Origin: Streptomyces brevispora
GTDB taxonomy: Bacteria > Actinomycetota > Actinomycetes > Streptomycetales > Streptomycetaceae
Direction of reading: 5' to 3'
Assembly: GCF_007829885.1 (NCBI RefSeq)
Contig: NZ_VIWW01000001.1
Location: 1,674,001-1,738,000 of the forward strand
Length of the DNA stretch: 64,000 nucleotides
Made by a program: the position numbers and the translations under genes. The notes beneath the pieces were generated by a model. The model saw nothing but the letters and a program-made list of their open reading frames with translations. It was not told the DNA's origin and made no database searches. This document shows positions 8,488 through 17,886 of this stretch, piece after piece. The number at the start of each line of letters is the position of its first letter. Position 1 is the first letter of the stretch.

Positions 8488-9452
8488 ACGGTTCGGTCCT
8501 CGCGATCGATGCGGGGAACAGCAAGACCGATGTGGCGTTGATCGGTGCGGACGGCACCGTGCTGTCCACGGCCCGCGGCGGCGGCTTCCAGCCTCCGGTG
8601 GTCGGTATCGGCACGGCCGTCGACGCGCTGGGCGCGGCGGTGGAGCGGGCCCTGGCCACGGCCGGCGTGGGCGCGGAGACCGTCGCACATGTGTCGGCCT
8701 GTCTCGCCAACGCCGATCTGCCCGTCGAGGAGGCGCAGCTGGCCGAGGCGCTGGAAGCCCGTGGCTGGGGCCGCACGGTGGAGGTGCGCAACGACACCTT
8801 CGCGATCCTGCGGGCCGGGGTCGACGAGCCTCGCGGGGTGGCCGTGGTGTGCGGCGCGGGGATCAACTGCGTCGGTATGGTGCCGGACGGGCGCACCGCG
8901 CGCTTCCCTGCCATAGGCCGGATATCGGGTGACTGGGGCGGTGGCTCGGGGCTGGCCGAGGAGGCGATGTGGTTCGCCTCGCGGGCGGAGGACGGCCGCG
9001 GTGAGCCGACCGAACTGGCCCGAACGCTGCCCGGTCACTTCGGGCTCGACTCGATGTACGCGCTGATAGAGGCGCTGCACCTGGGCCGGATCGAGTTCGA
9101 GCGGCGGCACGAGCTGGCGCCGGTGCTCTTCGCGACCGGCGCGGCCGGCGACAAGGTGGCGCGCGGCCTCGTGGACCGGCTGGCGGAGGAGGTCGTGGCC
9201 ATGGCCTCGGTCGCGCTGTCCCGCCTCGGTCTGCTCGGCGAGCAGGCTCCGGTGGTGCTGGGCGGCAGTGTGCTGGCGGCGCGGCATCCGCAGCTGGACG
9301 ACCGGATCGCCGAACTCCTCGCGGCACGGGCCCCGAAGGCGGTGGTCCGGGTGGTGAAGGAGTCCCCGGTGCTGGGCGCCGGGCTGCTGGGCCTGGACCA
9401 CACGGGTGCGGCGCCCGAGGTGCACGGCAGGCTGCGGGCGCAGTACGCCTGA
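8478..9452 (+). CDS. BadF/BadG/BcrA/BcrD-type sugar kinase (N-acetylglucosamine kinase-like)
   Basis: A 324-residue ASKHA-fold ATPase. The phosphate-1 loop is IDAGNSKTDVALIGADG (about 8-24), the second is VVCGAGINCVG, and GDWGGGSGLAEEAM fits the ATP/sugar site seen in N-acetylglucosamine kinases of this family. GTG 8478 overlaps the GH4 stop by 10 bases, so translation is coupled. It is the last gene of the ROK-ABC-GH4 operon and is followed by a terminator. Likely role: ATP-dependent phosphorylation of the imported sugar or of the monosaccharide released by GH4. The exact acceptor is not deducible. Confidence 0.82.
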   Translation: MGVNGSVLAIDAGNSKTDVALIGADGTVLSTARGGGFQPPVVGIGTAVDALGAAVERALATAGVGAETVAHVSACLANADLPVEEAQLAEALEARGWGRTVEVRNDTFAILRAGVDEPRGVAVVCGAGINCVGMVPDGRTARFPAIGRISGDWGGGSGLAEEAMWFASRAEDGRGEPTELARTLPGHFGLDSMYALIEALHLGRIEFERRHELAPVLFATGAAGDKVARGLVDRLAEEVVAMASVALSRLGLLGEQAPVVLGGSVLAARHPQLDDRIAELLAARAPKAVVRVVKESPVLGAGLLGLDHTGAAPEVHGRLRAQYA

Positions 9453-9477
9453 CATTCTGTGACATCGGTCGGTATCA

Positions 9478-9513
9478 GGGGCGTCCCGTAGCATGCGTGC
9501 TGCGGGACGCCCC
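9478..9513 (+). terminator. Hairpin terminator of the sugar operon
   Basis: A perfect 11-bp stem, GGGGCGTCCCG (9478-9488) with CGGGACGCCCC (9503-9513). Within the 14-base loop AGCA and TGCT can pair further across a one-base mismatch. It begins 25 bases after the kinase stop codon. Confidence 0.85.
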
Positions 9514-9600
9514 TTGCGTAAGGGAACCGATCAGCCGCCCCGGACGTGTTCATGGATGGGGAGATCGGTTCGCTTCGGGGGAATTGTGCCTTCGATCGTC

Positions 9601-9660
9601 TTGATCGACGGCGTCGGCCTTGATCGAATGCTGTTGACTGCGGTTGATCGCAGTTGATCG
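9601..9660 (+). repeat. Cluster of four TTGATCG repeats upstream of the PknG locus
   Basis: TTGATCG occurs at 9601-9607, 9620-9626, 9644-9650 and 9654-9660, all in the same orientation, with an extra TTGACTG between the second and third copies. The cluster is in the long leader of the membrane-protein gene that opens the PknG locus. Its density suggests a regulator-binding array, but no regulator is known to me for this motif. Confidence 0.5.
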
Positions 9661-9793
9661 CGTTCATGGACCGGTGCAGGATCCAGGCGTTCCTTGTGTG
9701 GATGCCGGTCCCTGCGGCCATACTTCTGGCCGGGTACCAGTCCCCCGATCGGCCGGGGGGCGGGCCATCGTCCGTGACCGAGGGGGAGGTCAA

Positions 9794-11209
9794 GTGACAT
9801 ACCCGCCGAATGTGCGCCCGGCGCCGCCGCAACGCGCGCCGGAGCAACCGTCCGCGCCGACGGCCGCATCCGTGCCGCCGCAGCGCAGTGGCCGCGCGGT
9901 GGTGACCGAACGGCTGCGTGCCGCGGCGACCACCGAACCGGGCCGGCTCCAGATCATCGGGGCCGTACTGGCGCTGCTCGTCGTCGCGTTCGGGGCCGTG
10001 ACGGCGTATCAGATCTCCGACCGGGCGACGTCCGCCGACGACGTGGTGAAGCGCAGTCAGCCGCTGAGCGCGGACGCGGCGAACATCTACCGCTCACTGG
10101 CCGATGCCGACGCCGCGGCGGCGAGCGGCTTCCTGGCCGGGCCGCAGGAACCGCGCGCCGTGCACGACCAGTACCTGGCGGACATCGAGGAGGCCTCCCG
10201 GCTGCTGGTGAAGGCCGCGGCCAACACGGACTCGTCGACGAAGTCCGGCCACGAGATCACCACGCTCAACCAGGAACTCCCGCGCTACACCGGGCTGATC
10301 GAGCGCGCCCGCGCCAACAACCGGCAGGGGCTGCCGCTGGGCGGCGCCTATCTCCGGTACGCGAACCAGAAGATGGCCGGCGAACTGCTGCCCGCCGCCG
10401 AGCGGTTGTACGCGGCGGAGACCGGCCGGCTCGGCCAGGACTACGACTCCGCACGGACCTGGCCGTTCTTCTCGCTCGGCATCGGTGTGGTCGCGCTCGC
10501 CGTGCTGTTCTGGGCCCAGCGGCGCAACTTCCACCGGACGAACCGGGTCCTCAACCACGGCCTGCTGGCCGCGACCGCGGCGTCGGTCGTGGTCCTGCTG
10601 TGGCTGGCCGTGGGGCATTCGGTGGCCCGCTCCGATCTGGCGGACGCCAACACCCGCGGGCAGCAGTCCCTGGACGTGCTCAACCGGGCGCGCATCGATT
10701 CGCTGAAGGCGCGCGCCAACGAGAACCTCACGGTGGTCGCCCGGGGTGCGGTGCTCACCGCGGACGGCAAGAGTGACAAGTACGAGACCGACTACGGCAC
10801 GGGCATGAAGGCACTCGTCGAAGAGCTGGACACGGCCGCGAAGCTCGCGAAGGACACCCACGACACCGCGGGAAGCGAGCCGGTGGCGAGAGCCGTCAAG
10901 GGCGTCACCGAGTGGCAGAGCCGCCACCGGACCGCCCGCAAGACCGACGACAGCGGCGACTACGACACCGCGCTGACGCAGATCATCGGGTCCGGTGACT
11001 CGACCAAGGGCTCGACCGGTGAGTCCTTCAACCGGGTGGACAAGGCGCTGCGACAGGCACTCGCCCACGAGCAGGACGAATTCACCCGGGCCGCCGAGAG
11101 CGGGCGCGGCGCGCTGGGCGGGCTGCCGATCGGCGCGGCGGCCCTCGCCGTACTGGGCGCGGTCGCCGCGATCGTCGGGGTCAACCGCAGGCTCTCGGAG
11201 TTCCGGTGA
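9794..11209 (+). CDS. GlnX-like membrane protein of the PknG signalling locus
   Basis: A 471-residue membrane protein. A Pro/Ala-rich cytoplasmic N-terminus is followed by hydrophobic helices near residues 55-75, 230-245, 260-280 and at the C-terminus (about 445-465), with two extracytoplasmic helical regions between them. This layout and the order of genes (this, a GlnH-type binding protein, PknG) match GlnX of mycobacteria and corynebacteria, which passes amino-acid availability from GlnH to PknG. The upstream open frame is ignored because GTG 9794 has a strong GGGGGAGG site 6 bases before it. Function is inferred from synteny and topology; sequence identity to GlnX was not measured. Confidence 0.75.
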   Translation: MTYPPNVRPAPPQRAPEQPSAPTAASVPPQRSGRAVVTERLRAAATTEPGRLQIIGAVLALLVVAFGAVTAYQISDRATSADDVVKRSQPLSADAANIYRSLADADAAAASGFLAGPQEPRAVHDQYLADIEEASRLLVKAAANTDSSTKSGHEITTLNQELPRYTGLIERARANNRQGLPLGGAYLRYANQKMAGELLPAAERLYAAETGRLGQDYDSARTWPFFSLGIGVVALAVLFWAQRRNFHRTNRVLNHGLLAATAASVVVLLWLAVGHSVARSDLADANTRGQQSLDVLNRARIDSLKARANENLTVVARGAVLTADGKSDKYETDYGTGMKALVEELDTAAKLAKDTHDTAGSEPVARAVKGVTEWQSRHRTARKTDDSGDYDTALTQIIGSGDSTKGSTGESFNRVDKALRQALAHEQDEFTRAAESGRGALGGLPIGAAALAVLGAVAAIVGVNRRLSEFR

Positions 11210-11220
11210 CAGGGGGAGCG

Positions 11221-12273
11221 ATGACAGGAAAGGACGAGCCCAGGACGGGCCCCACGGGCCCGTTCAGCAGGCTGCGCGGCTGGGGCGGTGTGACCGCCAT
11301 GGCCGCGGCCTGCGCGGTGACGGCCTCGCTGACCCTGCTGCCGCTCTCGCACAGCGGCAAGGACGCCTTCGGCGGGGAGATCTCCGGGCCGGGCACGACA
11401 CGGGGCGTACAGACACGGGCCGACAACTGCACCGATCCGGACGCCAGCCTGCGGCCCTCCACCGCGGACGGCAGGACCATCGACCGGATCAAGGCGCGCG
11501 GAAAGCTGATCGCGGGCGTCGACCAGAACAGTTTCCAGTGGGGTTACCGCAATCCGGAAACCCGGGATCTCGAAGGCTTCGACATCGATCTGGTGCGGGC
11601 CATCGCCGAGGACATCCTGGGCGACCGGAACGATGTGATCTTCCGGGCGATCCCCACCAACCAGCGCATCGCCGCTCTGGAGAACGACAAGGTCGACGTC
11701 GTCGTCCGGACGATGACGATCAACTGCGCCCGGCTCGACCAGGTCTCCTTCTCCACGGCCTACTTCCAGGCCGGGCAGCAGGTACTCGCGCCGAAGGAAT
11801 CCACGATCACCGGGTACAACTCCTCGCTGGCCGGCAAACGGGTCTGCACCGCGGAGGGGTCCACGGCGTACGAGGCGCTGGAGAAGCAGTCGTTCGGCTC
11901 GGTGTTCAAGGACAAGCACGACGGCACCGACGCCGACGAGGACCTGCTCACCGTCCCCAACCAGCTGGACTGCCTGGTGCGGCTCCAGATGGGCGAGGTC
12001 GACGCGATCGTCACGGACAACGCCCTCGCGGCCGGCCAGGCCGCCCAGGACCCGGCCGTGGAGCTCAAGGGCGACAAGCCCTTCACCACCGAGTACTACG
12101 GCGTGGCCACGAAGAAGGGTGCCGACGACCTGGTGGCGCGGGTCAACCAGGTGCTGGTCGGCTACCGCGCCGGAGGCAAGGACAGCCCCTGGATGCGGTC
12201 GTACCGCAAGTGGCTGCAGGACGGTCTGCCCGGAATCACGGCGCCGCCGGTGCCCAAGTACCGCAGCAACTAG
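11221..12273 (+). CDS. GlnH-like glutamate/aspartate-type periplasmic binding protein
   Basis: A 350-residue solute-binding protein (SBP family 3). After a short basic N-terminus comes one hydrophobic segment (about 25-45), then the binding domains with IKARGKLIAGVDQNSF, the EGFDIDLVRAIAEDIL signature and a late KKGADDLVARVN helix. The cysteine in the hydrophobic segment is too early for a good lipobox, so it may be anchored by the uncleaved helix. ATG 11221 is preferred for its AGGGGGAG site; GTG 11206 overlaps the previous stop and is possible. No amino-acid permease follows, so it is more likely a sensor than an import protein. In mycobacteria GlnH senses glutamate and aspartate for PknG. 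Confidence 0.82.
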   Translation: MTGKDEPRTGPTGPFSRLRGWGGVTAMAAACAVTASLTLLPLSHSGKDAFGGEISGPGTTRGVQTRADNCTDPDASLRPSTADGRTIDRIKARGKLIAGVDQNSFQWGYRNPETRDLEGFDIDLVRAIAEDILGDRNDVIFRAIPTNQRIAALENDKVDVVVRTMTINCARLDQVSFSTAYFQAGQQVLAPKESTITGYNSSLAGKRVCTAEGSTAYEALEKQSFGSVFKDKHDGTDADEDLLTVPNQLDCLVRLQMGEVDAIVTDNALAAGQAAQDPAVELKGDKPFTTEYYGVATKKGADDLVARVNQVLVGYRAGGKDSPWMRSYRKWLQDGLPGITAPPVPKYRSN

Positions 12274-12340
12274 GGCCTGTCCTTCGGATCAGGCGGATCC
12301 TGCCGGGCCCCGCCCGGCAGGGAGAGCGGAGAGGTGATCG

Positions 12341-13675
12341 ATGGGCGTCGCGGGCCCCTTCCCCAGCTACGCGGCCCGGCCCCCCGGTCCGGTCATGGAC
12401 CGGGACGAGGCGGACCGTGCGCTGTCCCGGCTCGGTGCGGAGCACGAGGCGATCGAGACCTCGCTCCTCGCCCTCCAGGACCACGCCGGGCGCCGGCTCC
12501 TGGAGGGCGCCGACCTCACCGGTGTCACCAAGGAGCGCTGGAGCGCGACCGAGCAGTCGATCACGCTGCTGTGGGGCTACTTCGACGCGTACGCGGGGGT
12601 GCTGAACGAGGCCCGTGAGGTGCGGGCCCGGCGGCGCCACCCCAACCGGGACGACCTGGCGGCCCTCACCGAACTGCTGCGCGGCGAGGGGGTCACGGTG
12701 GCGCATGCCGCCGCCGGGCCCCATCCGTCGATCACCGGCCCGGCCAGGCTCTCCGAGCGGTTCACGCTGGCGGAGCTGGTCGGCCGGATGAACGAGCTGT
12801 ACGCGCGCTCGCTGGACATGGTCGTCGCCTCCGACTCCGTGTGGTCGGCGATGCCCGCCCGGATAGACCTGCTCGCCGCGGAGCTGCGCCGCACCCGCTC
12901 ACTCGCGCACTCGGTCGGGGTGCGGCCCGGGGAGCACCCGGCGGGGGACGATCTGGAGTCGATCACCCAGGAGCTGGCCACGCTGCGGGTGCAGGTGATC
13001 TCCGATCCGCTGGCGTTCTGGCTGCCGGGGCCCGGGAGTTCGGCGCCCGGCGGCGGACGTCCGGACACGACGCGCTACGACCGGGCGGCCCGCGCGCTGG
13101 ACGAGGTGCGGCGCGAGATCGAGGCGGTGCTCGCGGTCCGGCAGGACGCCGAGCAGCGGCTGGTCCAGCTGCGCGACGTGCTGTCCCGGGCGGACCGCAC
13201 GCTGGCCGAGGCCCGGTCGGCGCGCGGCGAGGTGCTGGCCAAGATCGCCGCCTCCGAGGTGCCGGCGGTCAACGGTCCGCCCACCGCGCTTCAGGAGCGG
13301 CTCGCCGCGGCCTCGGAGTACCGCAGGCAAGCGCAGTGGCACCGGCTCTCACCGCTCCTGGAGACCCTGGAGCGGCAGGCCGAGGAGGAGTTGCTGCGGG
13401 CCAGGGAGCAGCTGACGGCGGTCACCGCCCCGTTGGCCGTCCGGGCGGAGCTGCGCGGCCGGCTGGACGCGTACAAGGCGAAGGTGGCCCGGCACGGCCT
13501 GGCGGAGGACCCGGTCCTCATCGAGCGCTACGACGCGGCGCGCCGGATGCTGTGGAGCGCGCCCTGCGATCTGAGGGTCGCCGCGCAGGCGGTGCGGCGC
13601 TATCAGGACGCGGCGCTGGAACTGCTGGGGCAGCGGCGGACGTCCGGTCCGGAAGACGGGCGGGGACGGCCGTGA
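12341..13675 (+). CDS. Conserved coiled-coil protein of the PknG locus, function unknown
   Basis: A 444-residue soluble protein with no recognised domain. It is rich in Arg, Glu, Ala and Leu, with long predicted helices in the middle (about 230-360, heptad-like LRDVLSRADRTLAEARSARG) and no membrane segment or signal peptide. ATG 12341 follows a GGAGAGG-type site. It lies between the GlnH-like and PknG genes, 67 bases from the first and about 95 from the second, all on the same strand, so it is probably co-transcribed and may be an adaptor. ATG at 12395 is an alternative start. No function can be assigned from sequence. Confidence 0.7.
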   Translation: MGVAGPFPSYAARPPGPVMDRDEADRALSRLGAEHEAIETSLLALQDHAGRRLLEGADLTGVTKERWSATEQSITLLWGYFDAYAGVLNEAREVRARRRHPNRDDLAALTELLRGEGVTVAHAAAGPHPSITGPARLSERFTLAELVGRMNELYARSLDMVVASDSVWSAMPARIDLLAAELRRTRSLAHSVGVRPGEHPAGDDLESITQELATLRVQVISDPLAFWLPGPGSSAPGGGRPDTTRYDRAARALDEVRREIEAVLAVRQDAEQRLVQLRDVLSRADRTLAEARSARGEVLAKIAASEVPAVNGPPTALQERLAAASEYRRQAQWHRLSPLLETLERQAEEELLRAREQLTAVTAPLAVRAELRGRLDAYKAKVARHGLAEDPVLIERYDAARRMLWSAPCDLRVAAQAVRRYQDAALELLGQRRTSGPEDGRGRP

Positions 13676-13769
13676 GGCGCCCGGTGCCATCGGGGCACCC
13701 GCCGTGCGGGACGGGCAGTGACGGACAGACGTGGCCGCTGCGGCGGCGGGGCGAACAGGGGGAATGACC

Positions 13770-16559
13770 ATGAGTACGCAGTGCCAGCGCCCCGGGTGCG
13801 AGGGCAGTTACGAGGACATGGGCGGCGGTGAGCTGTACTGCGACACCTGCGGTCTGGCTCCGGTCGTGTCGCCGACGGGGATGGTGGGCTCGCCGCCCAC
13901 CGGCATCGCGGGCGGCGGCAGGGGCAGCAACAGCTCCTCGGCGCGCAGCAGTTCACGGGCTTCGTCGAGGGCGTCCTCGCGGTCCTCGTCGCGCTCGTCG
14001 ACCTCGCGGCGGTCGGTGTCGGGGCGGCTCTCCCGCGCGCTGTCCGGAAGTGCGACGTCGCGTTCGGTCTCGGTGCGCTCCTCCGGTTCGTCGACCGGCG
14101 TCTCCGGCCGGAACCGGCTCGGTGCCGGGCTGGTGCTGGTGCCGGATGTGCCGCGTCCCGATCCTCGCACCGCGGTGATGGAGAACCCGGAGGTGCCCGA
14201 GCGGAAGCGGTTCTGTTCGCGTTCGGACTGCGGGGCGCCGGTGGGCCGGGCCAGGGGCGAACGGCCGGGGCGCACGGAGGGGTTCTGCACCAAGTGCGGC
14301 CACCCGTACTCCTTCATGCCCAAGCTCCAGGGCGGTGACGTCGTGCACGGCCAGTACGAGGTCGCGGGCTGTCTGGCGCACGGCGGGCTCGGCTGGGTCT
14401 ATCTCGCGGTGGACCGCGCGGTCTCGGACCGGTGGGTGGTGCTCAAGGGGCTGCTCGACACCGGTGACCAGGACGCCATGGCGGCCGCCATCTCCGAGCG
14501 CCGGTTCCTCGCCGAGATCGAGCACTCCAACATCGTCCGTATCTACAACTTCGTGGAGCACCTCGACCAGCGGACCGGTTCGCTGGACGGCTACATAGTC
14601 ATGGAGTACGTCGGCGGCAAGGCGCTCAAGGAGATCGCCAACGAGCGTCGCACGGCGGCCGGGAAGCGGGACCCGCTGCCGGTCGAGCAGGCGTGCGCGT
14701 TCGGCATCGAGGCGCTGGAGGCGCTGGGCCATCTGCACAGCCGCAACCTGCTCTACTGCGACTTCAAGGTCGACAACGCGATCCAGACCGAGGACCAGCT
14801 GAAGCTGATCGACATGGGCGCGGTCCGCAGGATGGACGACGAGGAGTCGGCCATCTACGGCACGGTGGGGTACCAGGCGCCCGAGGTCGCCGAGGTGGGC
14901 CCGTCGGTGGCCTCCGACCTGTACACGGTCGCGCGGACGCTCGCGGTGCTCACCTTCGACTTCCAGGGCTACACGAACGTCTTCGTGGACTCGCTGCCGG
15001 ACCCGGGGAACATCGAGGTGTTCCGGACGTACGAGTCGTTCTACCGGCTGCTGGTACGGGCCACCGACCCCGATCCGGCACGGCGGTTCTCCTCCGCCTC
15101 GGAGATGGCGGAGCAGCTGATGGGCGTGTTGCGGGAGGTGGTGTCGCTCCAGACGGGACGCCCGCGTCCGGCGTTGTCGACGCTGTTCGGCGCGGAGATG
15201 CGGGTCACCGACACGGAGCTGTTCAGCACTCCGACCGGCGAGGTGTCCCGCCTCGGGGCACGGAATCCGGCGCCCGGCGGGTCCGGGCTCTTCGGGCGGC
15301 GCAAGGGTGCCCGAGCGGTCGCGGTGGCACCGGCCGCACCGCCGCCCGCCGCGGTGGCCCCGCCGGGCGGGGTCCCGGGCGCGCTGCCCGCCGGCCCGCC
15401 TCCCGGGTACGCCGCCGGTGCCGGGCCGGTGGCCTCGCCCGCCACGCACGTCAGCAGATCGAACAGCGGCAACGGGAACGGCGCCGCGCCCGCGTACCCG
15501 CAGACGCAGACGCAAGCCCAGGCTCAAGCGCAGACGCAGGCGGTCGTTCCGGCCCCCCGGTCCCCTGCCGCGCCCACGGGCCCTGCGGGCGGGCCCCGGC
15601 TGGCCGGGCTCGACGTGCGGGGGACGTCGCTCGCGCTGCCGGTCCCCCGGGTCGACGCGAACGACCCCAACGCGGGTTTCCTGGCCGGGTTGATGGCGTC
15701 TGCACCCGCCGAACTGATCGCCGCGCTGCAGACCGTACCGGCCGCCTCGCTGGAGACCAGGCTGCGCGAGCTGCGGGCCTCCCTGGAGATGAACGACCTC
15801 CGTGCCGCGACGGAGACCCTGACGACCCTTGAACTGAAGCATCCGGACGACTGGCGGGTGGTCTGGTACCGCGGCATCACCTCCCTGGTGACCGGTGACA
15901 ACGAGAACGCGGCGCTGTCCTTCGACGCGGTGTACGACGCGTTTCCCGGGGAGCCCGCGCCGAAGCTGGCGCTGGGTATCTGCGCGGAGGTGCTGGGCCA
16001 GCTGGACAACGCCGCCGAGTACTACCGGCTGGTGTGGGCGACCGACCCGAGTTTCGTGAGTGCCGCGTTCGGCCTGGCCCGGGTACAGATCGCGGCCGGG
16101 GACCGGGGCGGGGCCGTCAGCTCGCTGGAGTCGGTGCCGGAGGCGTCGATCCACTACACGGCGGCCCGGGTCGCCGCGGTGCGCGCACGGCTGCGCGAAC
16201 GGGCCCCGGACGAGCCGCTGATCGTCGATCTGATGGCGGCCTCGGACCAGGTCTCGGGGCTGGCCGGACTCGGTCTGGACGCGGTGCGCCGGGAGCAGTT
16301 GTCGACCGAGGTACTGGGGACCGCGCTCGACTGGGTACTCTCCGGGAGTCCCACGGCTCGGCCCCCGGCCCCGCAGCCGCCCGCACCGGGCGGGGCGCAG
16401 GGGCCGAAGACGCTGCTCGGCAGTGAGTTGGACGAGCGTGGCCTGCGTTTCGGGCTCGAGCGCTCGTACCGGATGCTCGCCCGGCTTGCTGAGCCCGGCG
16501 ACGAGAGGATCGAACTGGTGGAGCGGGCCAACCGTTTCCGCCCCCGAACGTGGGTGTGA
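13770..16559 (+). CDS. pknG: PknG-type serine/threonine protein kinase with zinc-binding N-terminus and TPR tail
   Basis: A 929-residue kinase. In order: a zinc/rubredoxin-like site (C5, C10, C24, C27), a Ser/Arg-rich low-complexity stretch (about 51-110), a second four-Cys site (C149, C154, C173, C176), the kinase domain (about 195-460), an Ala/Pro/Gln-rich linker, and a C-terminal TPR domain (about 640-929). Kinase features seen: K226, catalytic CDFKVDN (D331) and DMG (D348) in place of DFG, as in PknG proteins. In mycobacteria PknG phosphorylates the FHA protein GarA to control 2-oxoglutarate metabolism. ATG 13770 has GGGGG 7 bases upstream; ATG 13764 is too close to it. The Ser/Arg insertion between two Cys sites is unusual. 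Confidence 0.9.
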   Translation: MSTQCQRPGCEGSYEDMGGGELYCDTCGLAPVVSPTGMVGSPPTGIAGGGRGSNSSSARSSSRASSRASSRSSSRSSTSRRSVSGRLSRALSGSATSRSVSVRSSGSSTGVSGRNRLGAGLVLVPDVPRPDPRTAVMENPEVPERKRFCSRSDCGAPVGRARGERPGRTEGFCTKCGHPYSFMPKLQGGDVVHGQYEVAGCLAHGGLGWVYLAVDRAVSDRWVVLKGLLDTGDQDAMAAAISERRFLAEIEHSNIVRIYNFVEHLDQRTGSLDGYIVMEYVGGKALKEIANERRTAAGKRDPLPVEQACAFGIEALEALGHLHSRNLLYCDFKVDNAIQTEDQLKLIDMGAVRRMDDEESAIYGTVGYQAPEVAEVGPSVASDLYTVARTLAVLTFDFQGYTNVFVDSLPDPGNIEVFRTYESFYRLLVRATDPDPARRFSSASEMAEQLMGVLREVVSLQTGRPRPALSTLFGAEMRVTDTELFSTPTGEVSRLGARNPAPGGSGLFGRRKGARAVAVAPAAPPPAAVAPPGGVPGALPAGPPPGYAAGAGPVASPATHVSRSNSGNGNGAAPAYPQTQTQAQAQAQTQAVVPAPRSPAAPTGPAGGPRLAGLDVRGTSLALPVPRVDANDPNAGFLAGLMASAPAELIAALQTVPAASLETRLRELRASLEMNDLRAATETLTTLELKHPDDWRVVWYRGITSLVTGDNENAALSFDAVYDAFPGEPAPKLALGICAEVLGQLDNAAEYYRLVWATDPSFVSAAFGLARVQIAAGDRGGAVSSLESVPEASIHYTAARVAAVRARLRERAPDEPLIVDLMAASDQVSGLAGLGLDAVRREQLSTEVLGTALDWVLSGSPTARPPAPQPPAPGGAQGPKTLLGSELDERGLRFGLERSYRMLARLAEPGDERIELVERANRFRPRTWV

Positions 16560-16561
16560 AG

Positions 16562-17797
16562 ATGTCGCAGAACAAACAGGAGACTGCCCTGTCGAGGTGT
16601 CCCGGCTGCGAGGAGCCGCTGGAGCCGGGGGATCTGTTCTGCGGTGCGTGCGGGTACGACCTGTCGGCCGTGCCCGAGCCGCCGCGGGACCGCCCGACGA
16701 TCGCCATCGCCACCGGTGCGGGCGCCCCGGCCGGGGCCGGTCCCGAACGGCCCCGCGCGTCCGGTGACTTCGAGCTGGCCGCGCCGGCGACGACCGCCGC
16801 CGCCGACGGCACGACGCCCGATCCCCGTACCTCTCCGGACCCGGTCCCGGTCCCGCCGGCCGGCACCAAGGTGTGTGTGGCCTGCCGGGCCGGCCATGTC
16901 GACGACGACGGCTACTGCGAGAACTGCGGCCATGCCCAGCCGCGTGAGCGCGACCACATGGAGCAGGAGCTCGGCTCGGTCGCGGCGGTCAGCGACCGCG
17001 GTCTGCGCCACCACCGCAACGAGGACTCGTTCGCGATCTCGACGACCGCGCTGCCGGACGGCACCCCGGCCGTCCTGGCGATCGTCTGTGACGGGGTGTC
17101 GTCGGCCAGCCGTCCGGACGAGGCATCGGCCGCCGCCTCGACCGCCGCCAACGAGTACCTGCTGGAGTCGCTGCCGCGCGGCACGCATCCGCAGCAGGCG
17201 ATGCACGAGGCGATCGTGGCAGCCGCCGACGCGGTCAACCGGCTTGTCCAGGAGCCCGGTCAGGCCGAGGATCACGATCCGAACCGCCATCAGAACGCCC
17301 CGGCGTGCACCCTGGTCGGCGCGATCATGGCCAACGGACTGCTGGTCGTCGGCTGGGTCGGTGACAGCCGCGTGTACTGGGTGCCCGAGGACCGGAGCGG
17401 CCCGCCCGCCCGGCTCACCGAGGACGACTCCTGGGCCGCGCAGATGGTCGCGGCGGGCCTGATGAACGAGGCGGAGGCGTACGCGGACGAGCGGGCCCAC
17501 GCCATCACGGGCTGGCTGGGCGCCGACGCGTACGAACTGGAGCCGCACACCGCCTCGTTCAAACCGGACCGGCCCGGCCTCGTGGTGGTCTGCACGGACG
17601 GCCTGTGGAACTACGCGGAGTCCGCGGCCGAGATGTCCGCCGCGGTGCCGGCCGAGGCGTACGAACGGCCTTTGCGCGGCGCCCAGGTGCTGGTGGGTCA
17701 CGCACTCGACGGCGGGGGCCACGACAACGTAACAGTGGCGCTGCTGCCGTTCGCCGTACCGCCGCAGGGGGCAGGATCCGCCTGCGGCAGCGGCTGA
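16562..17797 (+). CDS. PP2C-family serine/threonine phosphatase with zinc ribbons
   Basis: A 411-residue protein. The N-terminus has a zinc ribbon (C13-x2-C16, C27-x2-C30), a Pro/Ala linker, a second ribbon (CVACRAG and CENCGH) and then a PP2C domain. All metal-site motifs are present: SDRGLRHHRNEDSF, CDGVSS, GWVGDSRVYWV, CTDGLWNY and GGHDNVTVAL, so it should be an active Mg/Mn-dependent phosphatase. It starts at or overlaps the PknG stop, so it is almost certainly its antagonist, removing phosphates placed by PknG or regulating it. The start is uncertain: GTG 16550, GTG 16556 and ATG 16562 are in frame, none with a strong ribosome binding site. Confidence 0.9.
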   Translation: MSQNKQETALSRCPGCEEPLEPGDLFCGACGYDLSAVPEPPRDRPTIAIATGAGAPAGAGPERPRASGDFELAAPATTAAADGTTPDPRTSPDPVPVPPAGTKVCVACRAGHVDDDGYCENCGHAQPRERDHMEQELGSVAAVSDRGLRHHRNEDSFAISTTALPDGTPAVLAIVCDGVSSASRPDEASAAASTAANEYLLESLPRGTHPQQAMHEAIVAAADAVNRLVQEPGQAEDHDPNRHQNAPACTLVGAIMANGLLVVGWVGDSRVYWVPEDRSGPPARLTEDDSWAAQMVAAGLMNEAEAYADERAHAITGWLGADAYELEPHTASFKPDRPGLVVVCTDGLWNYAESAAEMSAAVPAEAYERPLRGAQVLVGHALDGGGHDNVTVALLPFAVPPQGAGSACGSG

Positions 17798-17886
17798 CCT
17801 CCGTGCCGCCCGCCCTTTTCACTTCCGATGCCTTTGTCCGTAAATCTGTCTTCATCTGACACGTGGAGCCTCAAGGAGCCGATCAG

